Notes under the pieces: model-generated
What the model was told of the DNA's origin: nothing
The model's database searches: none
What the model saw: only the letters and a program-made list of their open reading frames with translations
Shown: piece after piece, positions 31,038 to 39,787 of the stretch
Layout of the letters: each line of letters begins with the position of its first letter
Position numbering within the stretch: position 1 is the first letter of the stretch
Program-made: the position numbers and the translations under genes
Assembly (NCBI RefSeq): GCF_002551815.1
Contig: NZ_NVPR01000078.1
Location: 1-43,523 of the forward strand
Direction: 5' to 3'
Origin: Bacillus sp. AFS098217
GTDB lineage: Bacteria > Bacillota > Bacilli > Bacillales > Bacillaceae_G
Length of the DNA: 43,523 nt

Positions 31038-32011
31038 AACGCTTTTCTAACATATTTAAAACGCATGAAACGTCCATTATCATTTTATTACTTATTTATA
31101 TAGCCCTTGTAGGAATGATTAATCCTAGTTTTGTTCAGTTTAATTCGCTTTCTTTAATTATGAAATCAAGTCTTATTTTAATCATACTAGCTATTGGGCA
31201 ATCATTTGTATTATTTACTAAAAATATTGATGTTTCAGTCGGTTCTATTATGGGATTAAGCGCAGCGATTTGTGGGATGTTTTTGACAAATGGTAATAGT
31301 ATTTTAATTTCAATCATTGTTGCAATCTTGTTTGGAGCTGTCATTGGAATGATAAATGGAATTGGGGTTACGAAGTTTCGTGTACCAGCAATTATTATGA
31401 CGCTAGGAATGTTAGGAATTATTAGAGGAACAATGTTGATATATACAGGAGGAAAATGGATTGAAGATATTCCTAATAATTATAAGCGGATATCTGCTGT
31501 TACGATACTAGGGTTTCCAATTACAGTATGGATTGTTTTTGGCATTTTACTATTATTATATATTTTTTTAACGAAAGCACCTTTTGGAAGATATTTTTAT
31601 GCTGCCGGAGATAATGAAGACGGAGCGCGTCTTATTGGAATATCGGTAGACAAGGTGAAAATATATGCATTTATTATTTCAGGAATAAGTGCAGGGGTTG
31701 CAGGATGCCTATTTGTGATGAATATTGGATTTGTTCCAAATCAAACTGGCACAGGAATAGAGCTGCAAGTAATTGCTGCTGCTGTTTTAGGTGGAATACA
31801 TCTAAAAGGTGGAACAGGTTCTATATTCGGCGCAGCACTAGGAGCAATTTTTTTAGAGGTTATAAGTAGTTCATTAGTCTTTTTAAAAATACCAGCTTTT
31901 TGGAATAGCGCCATATCAGGATTTTTACTTTTGCTTATTATCATATTGGATAGCATATTAAAAAAATGGAAGGAAATGCGGCATTTAGAAGGGAGGAGAA
32001 TGAACCTATGA
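31034..32011 (+). CDS. lsrC: LsrC, AI-2 ABC permease
   Basis: 325 aa, BPD_transp_2 (ribose-type) permease with about ten membrane spans. The family segment [19 protein letters not shown] and the EAA-like loop GRYFYAAGDNEDGARLIGISVDKVKIYAFIISG are visible. ATG 31034 overlaps lsrA by four bases. Pairs with LsrD to form the AI-2 channel. Confidence 0.9.
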   Translation: MKRFSNIFKTHETSIIILLLIYIALVGMINPSFVQFNSLSLIMKSSLILIILAIGQSFVLFTKNIDVSVGSIMGLSAAICGMFLTNGNSILISIIVAILFGAVIGMINGIGVTKFRVPAIIMTLGMLGIIRGTMLIYTGGKWIEDIPNNYKRISAVTILGFPITVWIVFGILLLLYIFLTKAPFGRYFYAAGDNEDGARLIGISVDKVKIYAFIISGISAGVAGCLFVMNIGFVPNQTGTGIELQVIAAAVLGGIHLKGGTGSIFGAALGAIFLEVISSSLVFLKIPAFWNSAISGFLLLLIIILDSILKKWKEMRHLEGRRMNL

Positions 32012-33006
32012 AGTATGCACGTGGACTTTTAAGATGGGAAGGAGCTCTTATTGTATTACTTATCATAGAGTTTATTCTCTTTGGTTTGTTAAACAGTGAT
32101 TTCTTTAATATTAGTAATTTACTTTTCAGTATGAATGATTTCATTTTCATTACCATTGCAGCAATTCCGATGACTTTTGTAATCGTAACAGGTGGAATCG
32201 ATGTATCTGTAGGATCTATTATGGGGCTTACTTCAATTCTAATCGGTGTGCTCTGGATGAACGGTATTTCAATTGTTTTAGCTGTCATCATTGCTCTATT
32301 TGTAAGTTGTTTAGCAGGGGGATTGAATGGCGTCATTATTAAAATGACAGGTGTGGAACCTCTTGTTGTTACACTCGGAACGATGTTTTTATACTCGGGG
32401 ATTGCTCTTGTAGTTTCAGGAGGTTCAAATGCAGCTGGGTATGAAGGGATAAGTGGATTACCAAATCCTTATGTACAACTGGCAAACGGTAGTTTTATAG
32501 GAATTCCTAATTTATTATGGCTACTTTTATTTTTAACGGCAGTATTTGCAATATTATTTCATCGAACAATATATGGCCGTCATGCCAAATTAATAGGTGC
32601 AAATGAAAACACAGCTAAATATTCAGGTATCCGAACGAAAAGGGTAGTTATTATTGCCTATGTTCTGTCCGGGTTAGGAGGTGGATTAGGGGGAGCTTTT
32701 TTAACCGCGTATATCGGTTCAGCGCGTGCCGATATTGGAAGTGAAGCAATTTTACCAGTTATTACGGCAGTTGTATTAGGTGGCACACTTATCACTGGTG
32801 GGAAAGGAAGTATTTTCGGAACAGTACTAGCAAGTATATTTATTGGCATGATGCAGTACGGTTTACAAATGACAGGTTTAACGAATGAACAGTCAAATGT
32901 AGTTATTGGTATTATACTTATCCTCTCTGTTATTATTAGGCATTTCAAATTACAGCAACTCACTATGTGGAAAAGAAGGAATTTGCATAAGGGGGAAATG
33001 TCATGA
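32008..33006 (+). CDS. lsrD: LsrD, AI-2 ABC permease
   Basis: 332 aa. ATG 32008 (nine bases after GGGAGGAG) is preferred to the frame start at 31966, which would overlap lsrC by 46 bases; with this choice the overlap is ATGA. Same permease family as Lsr[20 protein letters not shown], then [33 protein letters not shown] and [17 protein letters not shown]. Forms the heterodimeric channel with LsrC. Confidence 0.9.
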   Translation: MKYARGLLRWEGALIVLLIIEFILFGLLNSDFFNISNLLFSMNDFIFITIAAIPMTFVIVTGGIDVSVGSIMGLTSILIGVLWMNGISIVLAVIIALFVSCLAGGLNGVIIKMTGVEPLVVTLGTMFLYSGIALVVSGGSNAAGYEGISGLPNPYVQLANGSFIGIPNLLWLLLFLTAVFAILFHRTIYGRHAKLIGANENTAKYSGIRTKRVVIIAYVLSGLGGGLGGAFLTAYIGSARADIGSEAILPVITAVVLGGTLITGGKGSIFGTVLASIFIGMMQYGLQMTGLTNEQSNVVIGIILILSVIIRHFKLQQLTMWKRRNLHKGEMS

Positions 33007-34046
33007 AAAGAAAACTAGGGATTTTTATTATTATATGCGTTTGTATTATCGGTTTAATTGCATGTTCTAGCCAAACAGCAGATAAGAAAAAAGCAGATGA
33101 TGTGAAATTCGCATTCATTCCCAAATTAACAGGAGTTGGTTTCTTTACATCAGGGGGTGAAGGTGCAAAAGAAATGGGAGATAAGTTAGGTGTGAAAGTG
33201 AAATATGATGGACCGTCAGAGGCGAGTGTATCAGGCCAAGTGAAGTATATAAATAATTTTATTAATCAAAACTATGATGCATTAATGGTCTCATCTACAT
33301 CGGTTGATGGACTTTCACAATCATTACAGCGAGCGAAGAAAAAAGGGATGACCGTTTTAACGTGGGATTCTGATGTGAATCCGAAAGACCGTTCATTTTA
33401 TATAAGTCAAGGAACACCAGAACAACTTGCGAATTTATTAATTCAAATGACATCATCACAAATTGGAGATAAGGGGAAGGTAGCATTCTTTTATTCAAGC
33501 CCAACTGTAACAGATCAAAACCAATGGGTAACGAAAGCAAAAGAGATTATAAAGGAAAAATATCCGAATTGGGAAATTGTAACGACGCAGTATGGTGAAA
33601 ATAATGCGCAAAAATCATTATCAGTTGGAGAGAGTATTTTGAAAACGTATCCAGATATTAACGCAGTGATTTGTCCAGATGCGACAGCACTTCCAGCAAT
33701 GGCACAAGCAGCGGAAAATTTAAAAATGGATAAAAAGATAGTAGTTACAGGATTTTCAACACCAAACGTAATGCGTGATTACGTGAAACGTGGAACTGTT
33801 CAACAATTTGGACTATGGGATGTAAAACAACAAGGTGCGCTTGCAACTTATGTTGCAAATGAAATTGTGGTAAAAGGAAAGAAATTAAAAGTTGGTGATA
33901 GTTTCGAAGTTCCGAAGATTGGGAAAGTGAAAGTGGAACCGAATTCTATTCAAGGCTATGACTACGAAGCAGATGGAAATGGAATTATCGTATTGCCAGA
34001 ACGAGTTGTGTTTACGAAGGATAATATTGATAAATATAATTTCTAA
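33003..34046 (+). CDS. lsrB: LsrB, AI-2-binding lipoprotein
   Basis: 347 aa. Lipoprotein signal peptide with lipobox GLIAC (Cys21), then a periplasmic-binding type 1 fold: [79 protein letters not shown]. In the B. cereus group LsrB has been reported to bind AI-2. Anchored outside the membrane, it hands AI-2 to LsrCD. Overlaps lsrD by four bases and is the last gene of the operon. Confidence 0.93.
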   Translation: MKRKLGIFIIICVCIIGLIACSSQTADKKKADDVKFAFIPKLTGVGFFTSGGEGAKEMGDKLGVKVKYDGPSEASVSGQVKYINNFINQNYDALMVSSTSVDGLSQSLQRAKKKGMTVLTWDSDVNPKDRSFYISQGTPEQLANLLIQMTSSQIGDKGKVAFFYSSPTVTDQNQWVTKAKEIIKEKYPNWEIVTTQYGENNAQKSLSVGESILKTYPDINAVICPDATALPAMAQAAENLKMDKKIVVTGFSTPNVMRDYVKRGTVQQFGLWDVKQQGALATYVANEIVVKGKKLKVGDSFEVPKIGKVKVEPNSIQGYDYEADGNGIIVLPERVVFTKDNIDKYNF

Positions 34047-34056
34047 TGATGAAATG

Positions 34057-34087
34057 AAAAACGTCCGGTATTTTATCGGACGTTTTT
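34057..34087 (+). terminator. Terminator of the lsrACDB operon
   Basis: AAAAACGTCCG / CGGACGTTTTT with a nine-base loop, ten bases after the lsrB stop. Confidence 0.9.
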
Positions 34088-34218
34088 ATTATGCTATTCT
34101 ATTAAAACTTTTTTATTCAACTTAGTACCCCTTTTCACAAAATGAGCAAAAATATCCTAATTATTGTATTTATGATAATATAATTCTGAATATTAAATTT
34201 ATAAAAGGTGGGATATAT

Positions 34219-35265
34219 TTGCTTACACAAGAACAAATCTCAAACTTATTCAGAAATTTTTCCGTAAAAGAATGCAAAGGATCAAGCGATTTATACGAGT
34301 ATTTATCATTGAAAATTTCAGAAGATGAGGAAATCCTTGCATTAGCGTCACACGCACAACTTGGTCAGCCAACTCCTAACTTATTATTTGGTGCTGTTCA
34401 CTATTTATTATTAAAAGGGAATGATCATGTTTTAAAAAAATATTATGGAAGTCTTGTTGTAAACCCTGAAAAGAATTTGGAGCAAGCTTTCCAGCAGTTT
34501 AAAGACTTTTGTCAGCTTCATAGAGAAGAAATTATCTCTATCTTAAAAAACAAATTAGTACAAACAAATGAAGTAAGGCGATGCGCTTATTTATATCCGA
34601 GTTTTTGTTATATCTTTAATAAAGTTCAGAAACCTTTGGCTTTAATTGAGATTGGGACGAGTGCGGGATTACAACTGTTTTGGGATCAATATAGCTATTC
34701 GTATGGAACAGGAGAGGTATATGGAAATATACATTCAAACGTTCATTTGAAATCAGAAATCAAAGGAGAGAATCAGCCATTTTTCTCACAACAGAGTCCA
34801 CCTGTCGTAGAAAGGATTGGACTGGATTTACATATAAATGATTTAAAGAATGAGGAAGATTATGTATGGTTACGTTCGCTTATTTGGCCTGAGCACAAAG
34901 AAAGACTTGAAATGTTTGACAATGCAGCAGCTTGTTTAAAAGAACAATCTGTGAGGTTAATAGAAGGGGATGGAGTGTCTCTTCTTTCAGAAATTGCAGA
35001 GCAACTTCCAGAGGATGCGGTAATTTGTGTTTTCCATACACATGTAGCAAATCAAATACCAGAGAATGTAAAGCATAAACTAGTGGATCAGATTAAAGAA
35101 ATTGGTGCAAGACGAGATGTATTTCATCTATATAACAATATGTGGGATAGGGACCTTCATCTTGATTATTTTATTAGCGGAAAAGAATATCGTGAAACTG
35201 TTGGTGAAACAGATGGACATGCACGGTGGTTTAGCTGGAGGTTGGAAGATAAATTGTTTTGCTAG
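34219..35265 (+). CDS. DUF2332-family protein
   Basis: 348 aa. TTG 34219 with AAAGGTGGG upstream. DUF2332 pattern: LASHAQLGQPTPNLLFGAVHYLLL near the N-terminus, NEVRRCAYLYPSF, LIEIGTSAGLQLFWDQYSYSY in the middle, ERIGLDLHINDL, LRSLIWPEHKERL and VCVFHTHVANQIP. The IEIGTSAGL stretch resembles a SAM-binding methyltransferase glycine loop, so an enzyme of that fold is possible. Function of the family is not known. Single gene with terminators on both sides. Confidence 0.85.
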   Translation: MLTQEQISNLFRNFSVKECKGSSDLYEYLSLKISEDEEILALASHAQLGQPTPNLLFGAVHYLLLKGNDHVLKKYYGSLVVNPEKNLEQAFQQFKDFCQLHREEIISILKNKLVQTNEVRRCAYLYPSFCYIFNKVQKPLALIEIGTSAGLQLFWDQYSYSYGTGEVYGNIHSNVHLKSEIKGENQPFFSQQSPPVVERIGLDLHINDLKNEEDYVWLRSLIWPEHKERLEMFDNAAACLKEQSVRLIEGDGVSLLSEIAEQLPEDAVICVFHTHVANQIPENVKHKLVDQIKEIGARRDVFHLYNNMWDRDLHLDYFISGKEYRETVGETDGHARWFSWRLEDKLFC

Positions 35266-35328
35266 ATTTTATCTGTATAGAAAAATAAATAAAAATCATT
35301 TTTATTTATAATTACATATGTTGAATTA

Positions 35329-35366
35329 GCACACAGAAGACTTGTCTTCGTGTGCCTTTTTATTGT
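35329..35366 (+). terminator. Terminator after DUF2332 gene
   Basis: GCACACAGAAGAC / GTCTTCGTGTGC with one bulged A, then CTTTTTATT. An AT palindrome (35284-35309) lies just upstream. Confidence 0.85.
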
Positions 35367-35420
35367 AAAGATAAAATGCGTTCATGGAGCATCTAAAAAA
35401 TTATTATATTCGTCTTTTGA

Positions 35421-35449
35421 CCAGTTATTGTGTGAAAACGACCGATTAT
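35421..35449 (+). promoter_or_regulatory. LytTR-type direct repeats (copy 1)
   Basis: CCAGTTAT at 35421-35428 and CCGATTAT at 35442-35449, 21 bp start to start, the spacing used by LytTR domains. They lie 67 bases before the LytTR gene. The surrounding block TCTTTTGACCAGTTATTGT...GAAAACGAC recurs at 39049-39084. Confidence 0.55.
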
Positions 35450-35515
35450 CGAAATTTTATTTACAGTAACTTAAATAGCTTTTATATTTAGAGCGAGTGA
35501 AAGGGATGTGGTGAA

Positions 35516-35956
35516 GTGAAATTTGAAGTGTCGATTGATCCATCTTATAAAGAACCGAAAATTATTATTCTAACGGATAAAATGACAGATGAGATATCAG
35601 ATATTATGAAGCGACTTTCGGAAACACATATGGATTCATTAGCTGTATTTTCAGAAAGAGGTGTTGAAATTGTTGAATGTAAAGATATCGTCAGGATTTA
35701 TACAGAGAAACAGAAGGTATTTCTCCAAACTGCTGCTGGTATCTATACCGTTCGCTCCAGGTTATATGAACTGGAAGAGAAACTAAATAGTCAATTTTTC
35801 GTTCGTATTTCCAATTCAGAGATTGTTAACATCAAAATGATTACGAATATGGATATTAGTATGACAGGAACAATTGGCGTGTCATTAACAGGGAATATCA
35901 AAACATATGCTTCTCGACGCTATGTTTCAAAAATTAAGAAACTGTTTGGGATATGA
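35516..35956 (+). CDS. LytTR-family DNA-binding regulator
   Basis: 146 aa. GTG 35516 behind GGATGTGGTGA. No receiver domain; residues 50-146 are a LytTR domain: DIVRIYTEKQKVFLQTAAGIYTVRSRLYELEEKL, FFVRISNSEIVNIKMI and the end TYASRRYVSKIKKLFGI. This short LytTR plus DUF3021 plus ABC-2 arrangement is common in Firmicutes, with LytTR activating the exporter. The direct repeats upstream suggest autoregulation. Signal unknown; the DUF3021 membrane protein may relay it. Confidence 0.9.
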   Translation: MKFEVSIDPSYKEPKIIILTDKMTDEISDIMKRLSETHMDSLAVFSERGVEIVECKDIVRIYTEKQKVFLQTAAGIYTVRSRLYELEEKLNSQFFVRISNSEIVNIKMITNMDISMTGTIGVSLTGNIKTYASRRYVSKIKKLFGI

Positions 35957-35968
35957 GGTGAAAGCAGC

Positions 35969-36439
35969 GTGAAAAATTTATTTAGTCGAGTTGTTGGTGG
36001 TTTTGTCATCGGCGTGATTATTGGACAAATTGTACAAATCCTTATTTCGCTTAAATTAGGCCAAGGAGAATATATGCCAGTTGTAGATCATTTTCGCTCT
36101 TTCTTTGTTAGCGAGGTGACCGCTGTCACCGTGCAAATAATGTTAACAGGGATTATTGGCGTTACATTTGCTACAAGTGCTCTTATTTTTGACATAGTGA
36201 AGTGGAGTCTACTGAAACAGTACATCGTTCATTTTTGCATAACAGCACTAGTATGGGGGCCAATTGTGATGATACTTTGGATGCCAAAAACGTTCATAAG
36301 CACACTGATTTTTTTTATTAGTTTTTTAGGTACATATGTTGTCACATGGGCTATTCAATACATGATTTCAAAGAATGATATTAAACAAATTAATGCTGCG
36401 ATTCAATCAAAAAAATTAGAAGGAAGAGGTGATGAATAA
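35969..36439 (+). CDS. DUF3021 membrane protein
   Basis: 156 aa with four membrane spans (about 7-28, 47-72, 85-107 and 113-137). GTG 35969, binding site GAGGTGA; 12 bases behind the LytTR gene. DUF3021 proteins usually accompany LytTR regulators and are thought to hold them at the membrane or modulate them. The stop TAA is directly followed by the ATG of the ABC ATPase gene. Confidence 0.85.
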   Translation: MKNLFSRVVGGFVIGVIIGQIVQILISLKLGQGEYMPVVDHFRSFFVSEVTAVTVQIMLTGIIGVTFATSALIFDIVKWSLLKQYIVHFCITALVWGPIVMILWMPKTFISTLIFFISFLGTYVVTWAIQYMISKNDIKQINAAIQSKKLEGRGDE

Positions 36440-37162
36440 ATGAACATTGCTATAAAAAATCTAACGAAAAAATTTAAAGGGCACACAGGTGTCGACAATC
36501 TTTCAATGACAATTGAAAGAGGAGAATTTTTTGCACTTTTAGGGCAAAATGCTGCTGGGAAAACAACAACGATTAAAATGCTTAGTTGTTTGCTTGTACC
36601 TACAAGTGGCGATGCAATAATGTTAGGAGATAGTATTGTCAAAAAACCTACGGCAGTAAAACAAAAAATAAACATTTCACCACAAGAAACTGCGGTAGCC
36701 CCGAATCTTTCTGTGCAGGAAAATTTAGAATTCATTGCGAGTATCTACGGCAGCAATAAACAAGAGACTGAACAAAAAGCAACGGAAATGATGACAAGGT
36801 TTGGACTTTCGGAGAGAGCAAAAAATAAAGCAAAAACATTATTAGGCGGGTTGCAGCGTCGACTAAGTATTGCAATGGCACTCATTTCAAACCCAAAAAT
36901 CATTTTTTTAGATGAGCCAACACTAGGACTTGATGTTCGTGCTAGGCGTGATCTATGGAAGGTTTTACTTGAATTAAAGGGTAAAATCACGATTATTTTA
37001 ACGACGCATTATCTAGAAGAAGTAGAAGCACTTGCTGATCGCGTCGGCATTATGCACGGGGGTAAATTGCATGCACTTGGAACAATTGATGAATTAAAAG
37101 AAAAGACGGGACAATCTTCTTTAGAAGATATTTTCCTTATGCTAACTGAAGAGGGGGTCTGA
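36440..37162 (+). CDS. ABC-2 exporter ATPase
   Basis: 240 aa. Walker A GQNAAGKT (35-42), Walker B IIFLDEP (154-160), D-loop LGLD, H-loop TTHY. The signature is LLGGLQRRLSIAMAL where most relatives have LSGGMKRR, so the Ser is replaced by Leu; in this subfamily that may be tolerated. Works with the permease encoded two bases downstream to export a drug, lipid or peptide. Controlled by the LytTR regulator by position. Confidence 0.9.
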   Translation: MNIAIKNLTKKFKGHTGVDNLSMTIERGEFFALLGQNAAGKTTTIKMLSCLLVPTSGDAIMLGDSIVKKPTAVKQKINISPQETAVAPNLSVQENLEFIASIYGSNKQETEQKATEMMTRFGLSERAKNKAKTLLGGLQRRLSIAMALISNPKIIFLDEPTLGLDVRARRDLWKVLLELKGKITIILTTHYLEEVEALADRVGIMHGGKLHALGTIDELKEKTGQSSLEDIFLMLTEEGV

Positions 37163-37164
37163 TT

Positions 37165-37890
37165 ATGAGATATTTAGCATTTGCTTCACGTAATCGTAAG
37201 GAGGTTTTACGTGATCCTCTGACGCTTCTTTTTGGGATTGTGCTTCCGATTATTATCATGTGTCTTTTTTCAATCATGCAGAAAAATATGCCGTTTGACC
37301 TTTATAGTATAGAAAGCTTAACGCCAGGCGTGATCGTTTTCAGTTTTTCTTTCATTACGTTATTTTCAGGAACGCTGATTGGTAAGGATAAAAGCAGTTC
37401 GTTTTTAATGCGGATTTTCGCTTCACCTATGTCTGCGTCTGATTATATGATTGGATATGCTCTTCCACTATTACCGGTTGCAATTCTTCAAATTGTTATT
37501 TGCTTTATTTCAGCATTTTTCTTAGGTTTATCTTTTAATGCGAATGTACTAGGTGTCGTAATTCTGCTCATTATCATTGCGATGCTTTATATTGGATTTG
37601 GTCTACTGCTTGGCACGTACTTTACAGACAAGCAAGTTGGCGGGATTTTTGCAATCTTTGTCAACCTTACAGCATGGTTAAGTGGCACTTGGTTTAAGTT
37701 AGATATGATTGGTGGTGCGTTTAAAACAATCGCTTATGCATTACCATTTGCCCATGCGGTTGATGCTACACGATTTGCTTTATCTGGTGAATACGGTGAT
37801 CTTGTTGTACCTTTATTATGGGTAGTGGGTTATACGATTATTATCTTCGTAATTGCTGTTTTGGGCTTTAAGAGGAAAATGAAAAGCTAA
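37165..37890 (+). CDS. ABC-2 type permease
   Basis: 241 aa with six membrane spans. It opens RYLAFASRNRKEVLRDPLTLLFGIVLPIIIMCLF, with the ABC2_membrane motif GTLIGKDKSSSFLMRIFASPMSASDYMIGY and a C-terminal ALPFAHAVDATRFALSGEYGDL, all characteristic. GAGGGGG within the ATPase gene serves as binding site. Last gene of the LytTR operon; no clear terminator before the convergent propeller pseudogene. Confidence 0.9.
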   Translation: MRYLAFASRNRKEVLRDPLTLLFGIVLPIIIMCLFSIMQKNMPFDLYSIESLTPGVIVFSFSFITLFSGTLIGKDKSSSFLMRIFASPMSASDYMIGYALPLLPVAILQIVICFISAFFLGLSFNANVLGVVILLIIIAMLYIGFGLLLGTYFTDKQVGGIFAIFVNLTAWLSGTWFKLDMIGGAFKTIAYALPFAHAVDATRFALSGEYGDLVVPLLWVVGYTIIIFVIAVLGFKRKMKS

Positions 37891-37960
37891 CTAGATTGTA
37901 TTCATACCAAAAAATCATCCTATATTTTCTATTCCATTAAATATAGTAAACCCAATAGAA

Positions 37961-39048
37961 TCAAAGAACAGCTAAACTTTGCGATCCAAAATAAGGAAAT
38001 TTAGTCCAAGCAGCAACCTGCAATCTAATAAGACTACCATCATCTTGGATATGAAATACTGAGACTGTACCTTGATTCCCGTTCAATGTGTAAAAATAGC
38101 GGCCATCTTTACTCACACCAGCATCTATCGGCAGACCTGTAGATGTACCTGCTGGTGTACTGGTAATATGCCCGGCAACCGATAGTGCTCCACTTGAATC
38201 TATACGATATGTGGTGATTGTGCCACTTAAGGTGTTGGTGGTATAAGCAAATCTTTCATTCCTCGTTGTTACAACCCAGCAAGTGGTCTTCTGGCCGTTC
38301 AGTACAGAGCCAATGATAACATTAAGAATCCCGTTGTCGCTCATTGAATATGATGACAGCGTACTAGAAAAGGATTCAAAAGTAGTCCTGAGGATAGAAA
38401 ACAAGAGCCGAACGGTCCCTTACCACTTGAATCGTTAATAATTGGACCTGTAACCGTACCATTTTTATTCACATGAAATACACTGAGATGGTTTGAAGTA
38501 AGCTCGGATACAACGATTTTACTACCATCTGGAGTGAAGAGAACCTGCGCCGGCTGAGCATTGAAAGTACTGAGAGAATGGGTTGATCCGGGAATAGGAG
38601 TAAGGCGTCCGTTATCATCTATGCGAAAACCAGTGATATTGGATGCAAAATTGTTAGCGGCATTGCCTACATTGGAAACATAGAGTAGATTACCAAATAC
38701 ATCTACGCTATTGGGCTGGGCACCTCCTGATGGCTTCATATCCACGAGAACAGGTGCTCCGCTGTCGGTTATCATGAAACTACTGACACTATTGCTGCCT
38801 GCGTTAACTGCAAGTAGGAAACGGCCATCACGGGACAAAGTTAAGGAACCTTGTGACGCAAGGGGATCGATGCCATCGTTTGCAGTTGCAGTTGAGACTT
38901 CTCTTGTACCAGTACCTCTGCCATAAGTTGGATAGGAACCTACAAAGGTGAGTAGTCCATTCATGTCCTTGTAAAAGGCAATGATTTGATTCGTTACTTC
39001 ATTATTGGTCATAATATAAACCATACTCGCACGAGAATATTCGTTCAT
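37961..39048 (-). pseudogene. Frameshifted lactonase-like beta-propeller gene, apparently foreign
   Basis: Two overlapping frames together make a seven-bladed propeller of the 6-phosphogluconolactonase / YncE kind (about 360 codons). The upstream frame (39048 to 38341) has blades SQGSLTLSRDGRFLLAVNAG and GAQPNSVDVFGNLLYVSNVG and TPDGSKIVVSELTSNHLSVF. Past KGPFGSC it shifts near 38360; the downstream frame carries NERFAYTTNTLSGTITTYRI and SKDGRYFYTLNGNQGTVSVF. Local GC is about 50 percent in two sampled lines, against about 30 in a sampled neighbouring line, pointing to transfer. The ATG lacks a good ribosome site. Not functional unless the shift is a sequencing error. Confidence 0.8.
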
Positions 39049-39055
39049 CTTTTGA

Positions 39056-39084
39056 CCAGTTATTGTTTGAAAACGACTGATTAG
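39056..39084. promoter_or_regulatory. LytTR-type direct repeats (copy 2)
   Basis: CCAGTTAT (39056-39063) and CTGATTAG (39077-39084), again 21 bp apart, in a 36-base block almost identical to the one upstream of the LytTR gene. It lies between the propeller pseudogene and the sigma factor gene. It may be an operator for the sigma gene, or a duplication left by insertion of the propeller DNA. Confidence 0.5.
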
Positions 39085-39142
39085 TTGAGACGATACAAAA
39101 AATGATTTTGTGTTATTGTAATAAATAAATTTTAGTATAAAA

Positions 39143-39168
39143 TGAACCTTTTGTGAGAAACGAGCGAA
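39143..39168 (+). promoter_or_regulatory. Possible ECF-type autoregulated promoter
   Basis: TGAACC (AAC at 39145-39147), 17 bases, then CGAA (39165-39168) resembles the AAC...CGT layout of ECF sigma promoters. It lies 44 bases before the sigma factor start. Confidence 0.35.
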
Positions 39169-39211
39169 TATAGTGTGAAAGATTGTTTAGAACATGAGAG
39201 GGGAAGAAAAA

Positions 39212-39787
39212 TTGGAGGAAATAGAATTAAAGGAATGGCTTCAGAGAATGACTTCTGGAGATGAACAAGCCTTCCAAGTTATTTATAAATTCACATGTAA
39301 AGATGTTTATAGGACGGTTGTTTTTTTAGTAGGAGATAAGCATGATGTAGAGGATATTGTGAATGAGGTATATATCCAAATGTGGAAATCGGTAGCAAAC
39401 TATGATATGAATCGGTCTTTTCGTTTTTGGCTACATGGATTAATTGTTCGACAAGTACAAGATTGGCGGCGTAAATCATGGCGACGCTTTCGTATTTTTG
39501 AAAAAAAGAAAATGTACGAACAAGATCAGTCTTACATAGTGGATGAAGATATTTTACATAAAGAAACGCGTAGTGAGTTAGTAGAGCTCGTACAAAAGTT
39601 ATCATATAAGCATAGGGAAGTCGTTATTATGCGCTATTTCCATGAATACAGTTTGGATGAAATTGCAGCGCTTCTTCGTATACCTATTGGTACAGTAAAG
39701 TCTCGATTACATACAGCATTGAAGCGTTTACGGTCAGAAATGGAGAATGTTCCAGCTATACAGGGGGGCGAAGCGAATGGATTTTGA
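39212..39787 (+). CDS. ECF-type RNA polymerase sigma factor
   Basis: 191 aa. TTG 39212 is preferred, with AGAGGGGAAG at the right spacing; ATG 39194 would bury that site. Region 2: DVYRTVVFLVGDKHDVEDIVNEVYIQMWKSV and NRSFRFWLHGLIVRQVQDWRR. Region 4: LVQKLSYKHREVVIMRYFHEYSLDEIAALLRIPIGTVKSRLHTALKRL. No region 1.1 or 3.0. Its end overlaps the anti-sigma gene by 11 bases, so the two are coupled. It directs transcription of an envelope-stress-type regulon and likely its own operon. Confidence 0.92.
   Translation: MEEIELKEWLQRMTSGDEQAFQVIYKFTCKDVYRTVVFLVGDKHDVEDIVNEVYIQMWKSVANYDMNRSFRFWLHGLIVRQVQDWRRKSWRRFRIFEKKKMYEQDQSYIVDEDILHKETRSELVELVQKLSYKHREVVIMRYFHEYSLDEIAALLRIPIGTVKSRLHTALKRLRSEMENVPAIQGGEANGF

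Noticed and set aside
31941-32336. Minus-strand 131-codon frame across lsrC/lsrD
   Set aside because: Antisense to two well-supported overlapping permease genes.
35284-35309. AT-only palindrome ATAAATAAAAAT/ATTTTTATTTAT
   Set aside because: Low-complexity AT sequence near a true terminator; probably part of the 3' end rather than a separate element.
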